Part shown: positions 43,384 through 54,419 of the stretch, piece after piece | Layout of the letters: each line of letters begins with the position of its first letter | How positions within the stretch are numbered: the stretch's first letter is position 1 | NCBI RefSeq assembly: GCF_028389875.1 | Contig: NC_084676.1 | Span: forward strand, 5,642,001-5,706,000 | From: Rhea pennata | Taxonomy: Eukaryota; Chordata; Aves; Rheiformes; Rheidae | DNA: 64,000 nucleotides | Reading direction: 5' to 3' | The notes under the pieces: model-generated | Database searches by the model: none | The model's input: the letters and a program-made list of their open reading frames with translations, nothing else | Told to the model about the DNA's origin: nothing | Translations under genes and position numbers: made by a program

Positions 43384-45809
43384 GGAAACTGGGAAATTGT
43401 GAACAGCTAAAACAAGCAGAAACTCAGCACCATCAGGTTATTGGTTTGGGCTGTTGAGGAGCCCCCATGTGATTTTGTGTCTTCTTTGTTACTGCCCTCC
43501 TTCACTGCCAGTTTCTGAGCCACACATCTGGCCGCAGCAGCGGAGTAGCCTTGGCCTGGGCGCTCCCCGGCCCGGTGCTGTGGCAGAGGACTGCGACCCT
43601 GGCTGCAGTGAAGCCCTGGCCCTAGCGAGAGGCGGTCATGGGACCTGCAAGGCTGGAGCTGACGGAGGCACTTTGCCAGTCAGCAAAGCAGGCCCGCATG
43701 GCTGCTGCTCGCCAGAGGCCTGCGGGCATTCGGACACATCTGCTACTAAATCTGGTCAAATGCCACTTTTTAAGGCTCCCCCCCAGTATGACACCTCTCA
43801 CCTTCACTGTAAAATATGATGAGAAAGTACGTAATTGCGGTGCTGCAGAACGGCTCCCTGGAGCTTATTTCGTTCAGCATGGGGGGCAGTAGTGCTACCC
43901 GCGGGGAGCCAGGCTGGGGTATCTACGTCCCAGGTGTGTGGCCCCACTCCCGCAACCCTCAGCCCCTTATCTGCCTGCATCCCACTTGGATTTGTCTCCT
44001 CTCTCATTTTTTGTTGCTTCTCCCTCCCTGGGCGATGCTGTGCAGCCAAGTGCTGGATCAAAGGAGCAACAGGAATAACCCAGCTCCACAAGCTTGCTCA
44101 GCACTGCCAAACCCTTCGCTGCTTTGGTGCGAAACAACTTTTTAGCATAAGGAACTCAGCCAGGGGCTCTTAAGGACACAACTGCATGTGATCATGCCGG
44201 AGTGCTTGCCTTTAATAGTCATCATAGACTAGTCATAGAAAATAGTCCTCAGGGATGGCAGCAGGGCTTGCGTTATAGCTCATGCACATGTTTTTCTAAT
44301 GCTGTTACCCAGATTTCATATTTCCCATGCTTTCTCTGCAAATTCAGTTATAATATACTGAACTTCTTGTGACTGAAAGTTTATGCAGTGACTGCTTGAA
44401 TTCCTAGTTTCCAAACAAGACAGCTGAAACCCAGTGGCACAGCAGGAACCGGAGGCCAGGGTATTGGCATGCCCCTGCCCCCAACCCATCAGTCGATAAA
44501 ATTTGTGCTACAGCTTCAGGCCGCGGAGCACTCTCAGCCTGGGAACAGAGATTCTTTTGGGATCCTCCAAGCCCCACACCAGGCCCCAAAAACACCCCAG
44601 TTTGCCTCCCCCCGCCTTGCAGCTAGTGGTACTGACCCTTCAGAGCTTACTCATCTGGTGGAGGCATCTCTAACGCATGGAGGCAATCCTAGAGGCAGGC
44701 AAGTACTTTTAAAGTAAAAGGTGCTCATAAAATTGGTTTGGCTTGGTAAGATACTGGGGGTCTTTTAAAGCCATCCTATGATCAGGTTGCTGTGGACACG
44801 CTCCCTCATTTGTTTGATTTCTCAGTCTTGTTTCTTTTATCATTTCAAAGCTCAGCTTTTCTTTCACTAAGTTACGTCTCTCTGTGCTCCTCGTATCCTG
44901 AGAGCTGAAACCATCAGCTCACATCAGGTAGTTCTCGGGATGCATGGGCAAAACGCATCAGTTCCAAGTGCCCATTAAACAGCTCCGCTTCGAGCAGAGC
45001 GAGTAACACAGGCTCGCTACATCATGGTTTTGGGGCTAACTGCCAACACCTTTTTATTGAATTGCATTTTAAATTTGTAAAGATAACTTTTCATGCTCAG
45101 ACTGCTTTGAGAAAGTCAGAAAAAATAGTGCAACACTGTTGACAAGTCTGTATAGTCAGAGCAAAAGTCAAAGCTGGGACATAATTATGTGGGAAATCGT
45201 TCAGGCGGTAGCAGTTTGGTGATGTAACGGAGACTTGCACGAGCCTGGAAACTGCACGTGGACACACTGCAGCTCGCCGCAGCCCGAGCCAACGCAGGCC
45301 TCCAGTACTCCTGCTTCACTGTGACTGCAACGCTAGTAGCAGCAATACCCCAAAGCCACGACTGACGAAAAGACCAGCCAACTCGTTACACAATACCAGG
45401 TAGGTCAAATTCATAGAGAAACCCACAACTAGCTCTTAGAAGAATTTTTTTTAATGATGACTTAAAATTCCTATAGAAAAATACAGCACCATGAATGAAT
45501 TTCTTAAGCTCTAGGACTCTTCATTGCAGGTTCATACTATGTATCCAATCCAAAGCAAATTTGTGTAAGAAATCCTTGAGTTACTTCACATGTTGAATTT
45601 GGCCTTGCTGCTTTGCATCTCCCCACTTCTCTCTCTGGGTCTCAAAAAGCCTCATTAGCCAAGGCCTCTTTTTCCAGTCTGATGTTATATTTTCTTGAAT
45701 CAATGAGTCAAAGTTTTATTACAAACAGAATCAATTTAACCTGTGTTTAATTTTTTTCCACATTTAGCGTGAGTCAAATACTCTTAAAAATGATGCCAAT
45801 AATAAGAGC

Positions 45810-45828
45810 TTTTTTTTTTTTTTTTTTT
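45810..45828. repeat. T19 homopolymer
   Basis: An uninterrupted T run in intergenic DNA about 550 bases before the CR1 fragment, not visibly connected with it. Confidence 0.9.
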
Positions 45829-46375
45829 AATGTCCTAGAAGCCCCAAAGGGAAATCTCACTTCAACAGTACCTCGGAAGGGGCAAGAGAGCTCTGCTCGT
45901 GGTGCAGAGACTGTTAAAGACTGTTTTTCTCTCCTTAGAGATACCGTCGTGTTTTTCCTTTAACATGGCAACAGCTCTGACCCAAGAAATGTTCTGAGAC
46001 TGTCTTGAAGACAGATTTTAATTGCTTATTAGCAGTAAATACTGGCAGCTGGCGAGTGCTCCTTTAAAGTACTCTCATGAAACCAGACAGGCTGTGAATT
46101 GAGGGCTATTTGCAGTGTAAGTAAATGCTCAAAGAATAGGACCTTAGTTATACACAAACCTTTTATTTTATCCTGTGTAATTTCTTTCAAATCAATTGAA
46201 CTGTTTGTTTGACATAAATGACATATTATACATATGCCAAAAATCCCTTCAGGACTAATCCTGACAGAGTGCATAACGAAACAAGGTGGTATATATTGCA
46301 GGGAAATTCAGGGAGGTCCTCTGGTCCACCCTTTTAGTGCTATGGAAACTAGCTTTTCAAAACTCCCTTAGGAGG

Positions 46376-46819
46376 AAGTTTAATCTCCTCCTCAGTGACC
46401 TGGGCGAAGGGACAGGGTGCACCCTCAGCAGGTTTGCAGGTGACATGAGACTGAGAGGAGTGGCTGGTACACCTGAGGGCTGTGCTGCCAGTCAGAGAGA
46501 CTTGGACAGGCTAGAGAGCTGGGCGGAGAGGAACCTCATGAAGCTGCACAACGAAAGTGCAAAATCCTGCACCTGTGGAGGAACAACCCCATGCACCAGT
46601 ACAGGCTGGGGGCTGACCTGCTGGAGAGCAGCTCTGCAGAGAAGGACCTGGAAGTGCTGGTGGATGACAAGTTGACCATGAGCCAGCAATGTGCCCTTGT
46701 GGCCAAGGCCAATGGTATCCTGGGCTGCATTAGGGACAGTGTTGCCAGCAGGTCAACCAGGCCCCTCAGCCCTGGTGAGGCCACATCTGGAGCACTGTGT
46801 CCAGCTCTGGGCCCCCCAA

Positions 46820-46912
<93 letters not shown>

Positions 46913-47390
46913 GAGGGAGGGAGAGAGAGTGTGCGCTACTGGAGTGAGTCACATGAAGGGCCACAATGATTAGTGGACTGGAGCATCTGTTGTGTGAAGA
47001 GAGACTGAGCAAGCTGGGCCTGTTCAACCTGGAGATGAGAAGGCTCAGGGGGATCTGATCAACATGTATAAATACCTGATGGGGGAAGCAGGGAGGATGG
47101 GGCCAGACTCTTCTCAGTGGTGCCTGGCGATAGGAGAAGGAGCAATGGGCACAAACTGAAACACAGGAGGGTCAGTCTGAACATAAGGGAAAACTGTTTT
47201 ACTGTGAAGGTGACTGAGCACTGGAGCAGGCTGCCCAGAGAGGTTGTGGAGTCTCCATTCTCGGAGATATTCAAAAGCTGTCTGGACACAGTCCTTAGAA
47301 ATGTGCCCTAGGTGACTCTGCTGGAGGATGGGGTTTGAACTGTATAATCTCTAAAGGTCCCTTCCAAACTTGACCATCCTGTGAAACTGA
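46376..47390 (+). mobile_element. CR1 LINE, 5'-truncated 3' fragment
   Basis: This is an avian chicken-repeat-1 non-LTR retrotransposon fragment on the plus strand. The left part encodes the end of the reverse transcriptase ORF. Recognisable pieces are [49 protein letters not shown] and [17 protein letters not shown]. The catalytic-type FADD motif is altered to FAGD and the frame shifts near 46,560, so the copy is dead. The right part is the typical CR1 3' region: the CTGCCCAGAGAGGTTGTGGA block at about 47,230 and the GGTCCCTTCCAA block at about 47,356. Similarity to CR1 stops abruptly near 46,376, the usual 5' truncation. A GA microsatellite interrupts it at 46,823-46,929. Several percent of bases differ from the consensus I remember, so the copy is not young. 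Confidence 0.93.
46823..46929. repeat. (GA)n microsatellite inside the CR1 fragment
   Basis: This is 107 bases of GA dinucleotides with a few GGGA interruptions. It starts exactly where CR1 elements normally carry a short GAGAGA- or GAAAGA-like stretch after CCCCCAATAC, and CR1 sequence resumes on the right (CTACTGGAGTGAGTC...). The tract therefore appears to have grown from a seed within the transposon. Arg-Glu and Leu-Ser open frames across it are artefacts. Confidence 0.95.
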
Positions 47391-48689
47391 GGAAAAAGGC
47401 AAAGGCTCTTTGCCCTCTATCAATCCCTCACCCCCCCACACCGCCACTTTATTTAAGTGCCCAGTCCTCTGGCAGATGATAAAAATCTCTTATCATCAGG
47501 GTTTTGTCACCAGCTTATTAATAACCTATCAATCATCTTGCCCAGCTGGGCAAAGACTAAGGAATGAGGCGGGGATCTGTTCAAAAGAATCACTACAGCC
47601 CCCAGAGCCAAACAGGAATCTCAGTTGCCTACTTGTATTATGAATCTTTTTTGACACGCGGAAAAAAAAAATCAGATTTATGAAGAAGAGACTATTGCAT
47701 CATGTAGACCATTAGAAACCAAGTTGTTACATTACTGGTTTGGAGCATTAGTGTCTGTCAGTATTTAACTTCAGTTTACCTGAGTTCTTAAAAGTTACTG
47801 ACGTCCGTGTGGGGGCTATTTGCAGCAGTGACAAGGCCAGGTTTTTTAGCCAACTAGGCAACAGCAAAGCCAATGCAATTACACTGGCAGCTTTTCCTGT
47901 TATATACAATTACAAAATTAGACTAAAATCTGCCAGAAGCTGTTATCTAAAGATGTGAAACTTCTATAAACGCAATCATCTCTCCAATAGCAGTGCTGCT
48001 GAGCCGCTGCAATGCAGTGCAGACAGCATCGCCGTACACGATCTGCCCCCTTCTGTACTCGTGAGGGCTTAACGGCTACTTCCACTGTAAATCCGATTTG
48101 TCGAGGATTTATAAACTGGCTGCATTCACTCGCCTCTTTCTGAAAGCTGGCACATGGCACTCTCCCCTGGTGGTTTTCTGACATTCCACTTTATTAGTTT
48201 TTTTTTTGTTTTGGTTTGGTTTTCCCCTTTCCCCAGCCCCAGAAGCTCCACGGACAAAGCCTGACTTACTTACTCACTTAAAACCCAGAAAAGCCAAAAC
48301 CTAAAAGTGGAGGCTAAACCATAACAGAAATATTTTTTTAAAGAGAAGGCGACAAGGGTAAACCTAACATGTTACCGTGCGCACACACCTTCAGATAGGG
48401 TCTGTCTCTTCCCCAGAGCAGAGGCAGGGAGCCAGGAGCTGGTGCCCTGTGCCTCAGGGACCAGAGCACATGGGAGCATGGACAGGGCCAGGTGGTGCTG
48501 GGCGCCATAGCATCCCAAAATGGCTGCCTGTGCCCAGTGGGAGCACATTGGGGTGGCTGCAGGGTCTCCCCCTCCCTTGGGCAGTCACTGCTGCCTTGGG
48601 GCAAAACCCAGGCAGGTGAGAGGCTAGTGAGCACCCCTGCCTGGAGGCCGGCAGGGAAGAGCCGCCCTGCTGTGGGCCAGGCCATGATC

Positions 48690-48800
48690 ACCATGGGCCA
48701 TGTCAAGACCGCAGGCTGTGCCGTGACCACCAGGGCCCGTACTGTGATTGCCATGGGCTGTTCTGTGACCATCATGGGCCACGTCGTGACCACTGCGGGC
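48690..48800. repeat. Degenerate 21-bp minisatellite, about five units
   Basis: Consecutive units of about 21 bases share the pattern ATCATGGGCCACGTCGTGACC, with variants such as GCCATGGGCTGTTCTGTGACC. One unit is three bases short. Read in one plus-strand frame the array gives heptad peptides of the type IMGHVVT, and the minus frame gives His/Gly-rich heptads. With no coding context I regard it as a non-coding tandem repeat. Confidence 0.75.
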
Positions 48801-50559
48801 AGCCAACAACATGCACGTGGGAGTGCTGTGGGTGTGACTCTCATCACCCACTGGCTGGGTCAGTGAGTGCTGGGCTGAATAGATGATCAGGGCGCCTGAG
48901 CACATCGCACCAGTGTTTGTGCCCGTAGTCTAGTCTTGTCTTTTTTCTTGTGTTGGGTTGGTGGGGTGCTGGCCTTGTTCATGAGCACTCCCCAGCACTT
49001 GGCCACCAGATCCCCAGGAGCTCCCACCATGTCCCACATCACCCCCCCCCCTCAGCAGTGCTCTCAGCCTGGTGTGATGGCCAGCAGCCATGGAGGGCTC
49101 TGGTGTGAGTTGGCCAATGAAGCCGCATTTGCTTCAACCAGCAGAAACCAGGTGGTGTGAGGTGCTGCGCTGGGCTCTCCTGCACCGCTTGGGAATGCCT
49201 CTGACACAGCTAGTGGGAAAGCGCATCTCCAGCAGGTGCCTCCTGCATGTTCCCGGAGCTGACCTCCTGTCTCCCTTTTACCCTCGCCCCTCCAGGCCCT
49301 GCTGGGGTCTCAGAGGAGCAATGACAGCGCAGGCTTATCTGTGCACTCATGAACAAAGGAGCGGTTCTACCAGCATGCTTAAAGTCAAGCCACTGTACCA
49401 GGGCTCTGTTACCTTTACCTTAATAGACGAAATAATGGTGAAATTAAACCTGCCAACTTTGCCAGTTAGCATGAGGGACCTGGCATGAAGTGTTGTGTAA
49501 AACATGCTGCAAAGCATTGTGTGAACACGTCTTAGCTGCTGGGTAAACAGCAGTTAATCGTCCTAGCTGCTCGCCTAGGTTATCCCACCCCATCCAGGTG
49601 TTGCCTTGGCCGTGCCACCCTTCCGGCTGCGGCTCTGCCCGGCCACGGCTCTGCCCTGCCAGCACCGCTGTGCTGGTTGAGCAGCTCTGCGGCTGTTAAG
49701 GCGTTCCCAGCATGGGGGAGCTGATGCCACGGGAAGGCAGGGCAGGGCTGAGCTCACGCTGCCGATAGCGCTGGCCTTGCCACAGTTCTTGGCCACGCTC
49801 AAGTGTCGCATAGAACTATGCTTATGAGGCAGATGCTGGTTATGTATTGCAAAGGGGCGAGTGTGAGAGAAGTGCTAGTTTATTGTGGTCTTAAACAAGC
49901 AAGTACTTGTATAACGTGTGTGTACTCGTATAGTGCGAAAGGCTAAAGAGCCTCTTGCCGTTGTCCTCTCCCCACTGCAACCACCTGGAAGAGCCAAACT
50001 TGGGCTCATTTTCCACGGGCTGAATGTGCCAGCGAAGCTGTGCCATCTCCTGGCTAATTTGGTGGTCTGGAGCGTGAGATGTCTTTCACTGCCGCCTCGA
50101 CAGCCACGCGTGGTGGCCGGTGATGCTGTCCTCAGCTCCCTGCTGGCCACGCAGCCTGGGCAACTCTGCACTGCTGAGGTGACGGGAGCGTGACTGCGGA
50201 GGCCTGGCGGGGTGTGCGTGCCTGTTTGCCATGACTACCGCTTAAAGTAAGCAACGAACCCTTTACATGACAGGATGCAACTGAAGGGGCTGGAAAGAAC
50301 CTTTCCTTGCTGACAGAAAGATTTTGTGGCTTCCTACCACGAGGGGGAGCAGAGGGCTTTGCTTCTTCCTTGTCCCATCCTAGCTACAGCTGAGGAGCAA
50401 AGCCCCGTAGCTACTCCCACCTTCAAAACTGCCTCTGGACACATACTCCTAGCTTTTCTTTGAAAAAAAAATAGCTATAAAAGTTCTCGTCTTCAGGATA
50501 AAAGTCTGTATTTTGTGAGATTAAGGGCCTTTTGTCTTTAATACTTGGGCTAGGTAAGA

Positions 50560-51330
50560 TTTTGGAGGCCAGAGGCTCGGCCTGGCAGACGCTAGAGCAC
50601 AGCGCGGGCTAGCGCAGCGTGGCCGGCGGCACGCGGCGGGGACGAGAGTTCCCAGGAAGGGCCGGCGCTGCCCTGCTTTTAGCACGGGAAACTTGGCAGA
50701 CATGCGAAAGCCCAGGGAGGAGGTGCTGTGGGATCCCCCGGGCCGGGGCCAGGGGCAAAGCAGGCTCTTCTGCTTCTTGTTCACAGCGATGGAGAACCTG
50801 GAGTCCCTGGAGAGCAGGGCGCCCGGGCAGCGCAGCGGAGGCGGCCGGCTGCTCGCGCCGTCGTCTCCGCCGGGCGGCTTCCGCACGCCTGCGCTGCCCA
50901 AGGGACGGGAAGCGAAACCCGGGATGCCAGAGCAGGGCTCCCCTACCGACTCGGGCGCGTCCGCAGGGCCCGGCGCACAGCCGCGCGTCAGCCGCTGCAC
51001 TGAAGGCGTTAAAGGAAAAAAATAGGCTCTAAATCATTCCTTCTCCACATGCGTTTTTCTGTGACAGCATCAGGCCTGGCATGGCGTTAGGAAGAGCTTT
51101 TGTTGGCGCGTTCGTTCGACACCGGCGGACTGCGACGCAGAAGCTCGCGTGGCACGTCTCGGGGCTGGTGGTGGGAGGAGGACAATGCCGGGACCTCTGC
51201 AGCCGTCCTGTGGCTGGAACGGCCATCGCCCAGCCGACCCGCACGAGGGCAAAGCCCGAGCGCGGCGAGGAGCAGAGCGCGCCGAGGCACACGCCGGCAC
51301 CGACCGCCGGTCCTGGGCCTCGGGAAGCAA
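50560..51330. promoter_or_regulatory. Orphan CpG-rich island
   Basis: CG dinucleotides are dense from about 50,580 to 50,990 (many CGC, GCGG and GGCCGG words) and again at about 51,090-51,310, against AT-rich flanks. It lies 23 kb right of the TENM2-WWC1 mid-intron DNA, about 4 kb beyond the TENM2 stop codon and about 18 kb upstream of WWC1. No known gene starts here in the mammalian arrangement as I recall it. It may be a promoter of an unannotated transcript, an enhancer island or a GC-biased patch. The long open frames inside are low-complexity Arg/Gly/Pro/Ala translations typical of such DNA. Confidence 0.5.
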
Positions 51331-51450
51331 AACAGGTTTTTCAAGCTGAAATGCAAGGTTAGAAATACCAAATTCCTTCAGTTTCACCGATCTAACAGGA
51401 AAAAGGACAACATACTCTAATGCTGATTCTCCATCTGATTTTAGCTTCAC

Positions 51451-51594
51451 CCAAAGCCTGTCCCTGGGCTCGTGCATGGGGTGCAGGAGCCTCAGCTCGC
51501 AGCCCAGCGGGTCAGAGCCACGAACGCTGTGTTTGTAGCTCCTGCGGTGCCGCTCCTGGGCCAGCTCCCGATCCCCCGGCAGCCAGGGCAGCTC
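51451..51594 (-). other. Candidate unrecognised coding exon (48 codons)
   Basis: On the minus strand a segment flanked by an acceptor-like CCTGCAG (ending 51,595) and a donor-like GTGAAG (from 51,450) is exactly 144 bases and open in phase 0. Its codons end in G or C in roughly nine of ten cases, well above what the surrounding sequence gives downstream of 51,450. The peptide begins ELPWLPGDRELAQERHRR and ends HEPRDRLW. I recognise no family. The acceptor has a poor pyrimidine tract, and an open ATG frame also runs through it from 51,606 to 51,070. It could be a real exon, a fragment of a retrocopy, or chance in GC-rich DNA. Confidence 0.2.
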
Positions 51595-53178
51595 CTGCAG
51601 GAACATGGGTGACGCATGGGCCTAACCCGCACCACGGTTCAACAGAGCACGAGCTTCACTGTGAAATGCGTCACTTAACGCTCTCCCATGAAAGGGCCCC
51701 AGTTCACCCCTCTTCAGTGTTGCTGTCGGATAATCACCTCTCCTACAAAAAGCCTAAAACGAAGCAGGGAAATTGCAGCAAGCAGGAGTGAGGAAAAGCA
51801 AGAGCTCAGAGGGAGGAATGTGGCAGGGCTGTGGAAAGCCAAAGCCAGCCCCTTCTCTGAAAAACACAAAGCGCAGCCCTGGTCTTTAAGTGAAAAGCTC
51901 TTGCAAATGGCCTCTAATGATCGGCTGTTTTTCCGGACTTCAGAGTATCCAGCCAAACTAACGCAGGACTGCAAACCCGTTCCTCTCCCCCTGTATTAAG
52001 AATCTTCATCGCGTGTCGGTTCTGGAGGAAGCATGGAAGCTGCCTCTTCTCCTTGCCTGCTGGCCAGAAGAGAGGTCGAAGTTTTGTGCTGTTGTTGCGT
52101 CAAGCAGAGACTTCTTCAAGCCTCTAGCCGTTCGCCAGCCTCTATTGCTAGCAAGCAGCCCCAAACCCTGCTGTTCTTCAGATCTTCTTGAGGCACCACC
52201 CAAGGGTTTCAGAAGCGACTGGCCATGCCGCAGGTCACTTGGCTGAGGGGCAGGCTGGGAGGATTTGCACGTTCAGGCACATCTGTGGGGAAGCGCAGCA
52301 GGAAGCGCAACGGCGCCGGTGCGACCTGGGTTCAGCAGCGATCCCAGCCTGACCTTCGGTGCAGGAGTCAGGGGGATCTAGGCGCTCCGGTGTCCTGCTG
52401 GGCTTTGCTCATCCCCGGGAGGCTCAGTGGTGCTTTCTGCTGCACAAAGATAAAAGGGGACTTCTGCGTCGGGGGATTTCCTGGAAGAGTGACGAAGGGG
52501 CAGTCGTTCACTGGCTGCAGTGAAGAGTGCTATTTTCAGAAGCATATGAGTAACTTAAAAACACTATGGAATTTGCATGGGACCTCTGCTAAATCGTATA
52601 TACTCTTTGGAAATCACAGCTAGAACAGGATAAATGGTCTCTGGTTAGTATTTGTTTAGCTAACACAACATTTGTACCACTTTCAAAAGTTGTATTTAAG
52701 AATATCTGATCATGTATACACTAGTTTTATGTATGCGTCTGATGACGTATATACTAGTTGCAAAGAAATTGGCTAGGGAGCCTAGTCCTTCTGAGTGCAG
52801 CCCCTGCCAATCTGTCAGGTCTCATCCCATAGCAATTAATGTTTAAAATGCCTCTTCACTTCTGGTTTCACTAAGTTTCCTTTTGCATATAATGGTGCAC
52901 ATGTGAATTATATAATTATACTGTATATTTGCATACAATAGGGATGAAGTAGCACAATCCCTTAATTCTGAAGAATTTAAGCTCTTCGCGACTAGGAACA
53001 GGACAAAGGACATACAGAGGCCTCTGACAAAGGGTTCTTGCTCAACCATCTCAACTGCAAGAAAATTTGTGTTCTAAAAAAAGACTTGAAAAGCTTATCA
53101 GTACAGACCGAGGGTGACCCCGGAAACTGTGATGGGGAGAACTACCTACCGTGTGATTTCATGCTCTATGCCTTCGTT

Positions 53179-53208
53179 AAAAACAAAACAAAACAAAACA
53201 AAAAAACA
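53179..53208. repeat. AAAAC simple repeat
   Basis: About five AAAAC units in tandem are followed by A7. It is ordinary low-complexity DNA. Confidence 0.9.
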
Positions 53209-54221
53209 CAAAGTAAGTTTCACAAAGGTCTGCCCAATGCTTAACTTCACATCTTTAAGAGGTTTCATTTGTAAACAACAGTCTGATGAAACAACACTAC
53301 TACAAGTCCATCACCACAGAAAACCATCCCCGTGGTGGTGGACCTACAGGACTTCATCTGAACAGACGCCCCGCTCCCTGAACAGGGTGTGCGGCTTGGT
53401 GGCCCTCGCGTGCCCCGTCTGGGGCAGCCGCGCCAGCGAGTTCCTGCGGCACCACGAGCCGCTGCTGCTCCCACAGCAACAGCCGGATGCACGGGCTGAA
53501 CGCAGGTGTTGTGCGCCGCCACCGCCGGCCTGCTCGGCTTCAGAAATGCCCAGGAGTCGCTTAATGCCCATAATGAACTTGAGCATCCCTGCCAATAGCA
53601 TGAATCATTAAAAATCTCATTTGCAGCCAGAAAAGCAAAACCGTTCTCAAAATTAAGGAGAGCTCCCCAAATGCATCCTTAAATGAGATAAAAACAGCAG
53701 GGCACTGGATGATGGATGATCCCCTTTCAACATCCTGTTGCTTAGGAGAGGGTCTTTGATCTTACCTTCCATTTTCACATGGCAGAAATAAGCATCTCAC
53801 AATGAAGACAGACTTCATGGAATTGTCCTGGCTCACAGCACTTCTTTCCTTGTGCTATCTGAATAACGTTACTACGTTTTCAGATTGCTTGGATTTCACT
53901 TTAGCACAACTAAACTAATTCCCGGGTTGTAACACGACAGTTTGGGGGTTGCTCCTCGGGAGGTGCAGGGAGGGAACTGCCACGAGCAGTTGTCAGTTTC
54001 TGTTGGGTCATCACCAGGGCTGCAGGTGACGGGTAACCGGGACTTTCCTTACCAGAGCTGAACGGAGACGCCTTCCGCAGAATCCACGGTGCAGTGACGG
54101 CACGTCTTGTCTATGTATAAGATGCTGTATGTATTAGATGACAGTGACAAACAAACCCTATTTTTTCCATATGTTAAAGATTTCACAATAGAAGACAATA
54201 ATTCACAGGAGTTTTAGAGAC

Positions 54222-54227
54222 TTTATT
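54222..54227 (-). promoter_or_regulatory. TENM2: Putative distal TENM2 polyadenylation signal (AATAAA)
   Basis: This is a canonical hexamer in the overlapping context ATAAATAAAG on the minus strand. A TGTG-containing stretch lies 20-40 bases downstream. It is the last canonical signal before the AT-rich block ends. Confidence 0.5.
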
Positions 54228-54378
54228 TATGTATAAACAATTTAAACACTTTGCCATAAATTATCTTTGCCTGTCTCTAGTCTTTGCTTAGCAGCAAATT
54301 AAAATTAATATAAAAACTCAATGAACAATTCATACATGTATATTACAAAAAAGTTCTTGTACCAAAGTTCTTATTAGA

Positions 54379-54381
<3 letters not shown>

Positions 54382-54418
<37 letters not shown>
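54382..54418. repeat. T37 homopolymer (A37 in TENM2 transcript sense)
   Basis: Thirty-seven uninterrupted T residues on the plus strand lie inside the predicted TENM2 3' UTR, about 155 bases before the distal polyadenylation signal. Confidence 0.95.

Positions 54419-54419
<1 letters not shown>

Larger units (their letters stand above)
33291..46375. other. Intergenic DNA upstream of WWC1
   Basis: I recognise no gene in this stretch. It alternates AT-rich DNA with moderately GC-rich patches (about 39.9-40.0, 40.4-40.7, 43.5-43.9 kb). Open frames of up to 133 codons exist but lack coding features or resemblance to known proteins. Simple repeats include C20 (36,253-36,272), G11 (42,193-42,203), A22 (43,362-43,383) and T19 (45,810-45,828). 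In mammals the gap between TENM2 and WWC1 is likewise without a protein-coding gene, as far as I recall. Distal enhancers could lie here but are not visible without alignment. Confidence 0.6.
47391..54199. other. Intergenic DNA between the CR1 fragment and the TENM2 3' end
   Basis: I can name no gene here. Composition is more GC-rich than the left half, with patches at 48.3-49.3, 49.6-50.2, 50.56-51.6, 52.25-52.4 and 53.38-53.54 kb. Besides the minisatellite, the CpG-rich island and the candidate exon listed separately, there is a C10 run (49,042-49,051). The 52.6-53.1 and 53.6-54.2 kb parts are AT-rich and featureless. An unannotated non-coding RNA or small gene is possible around 50.5-53.6 kb but unproven. 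Confidence 0.55.

Noticed and set aside
46536..47027. Arg-Glu and Ser-Leu repeat proteins on both strands.
   Set aside because: They are translations of the GA microsatellite inside the dead CR1 copy.
48338..48905. Open frames of 124-169 codons on both strands at 48.3-48.9 kb.
   Set aside because: They come from GC-rich DNA and the 21-bp minisatellite. No family resemblance or exon structure is visible.
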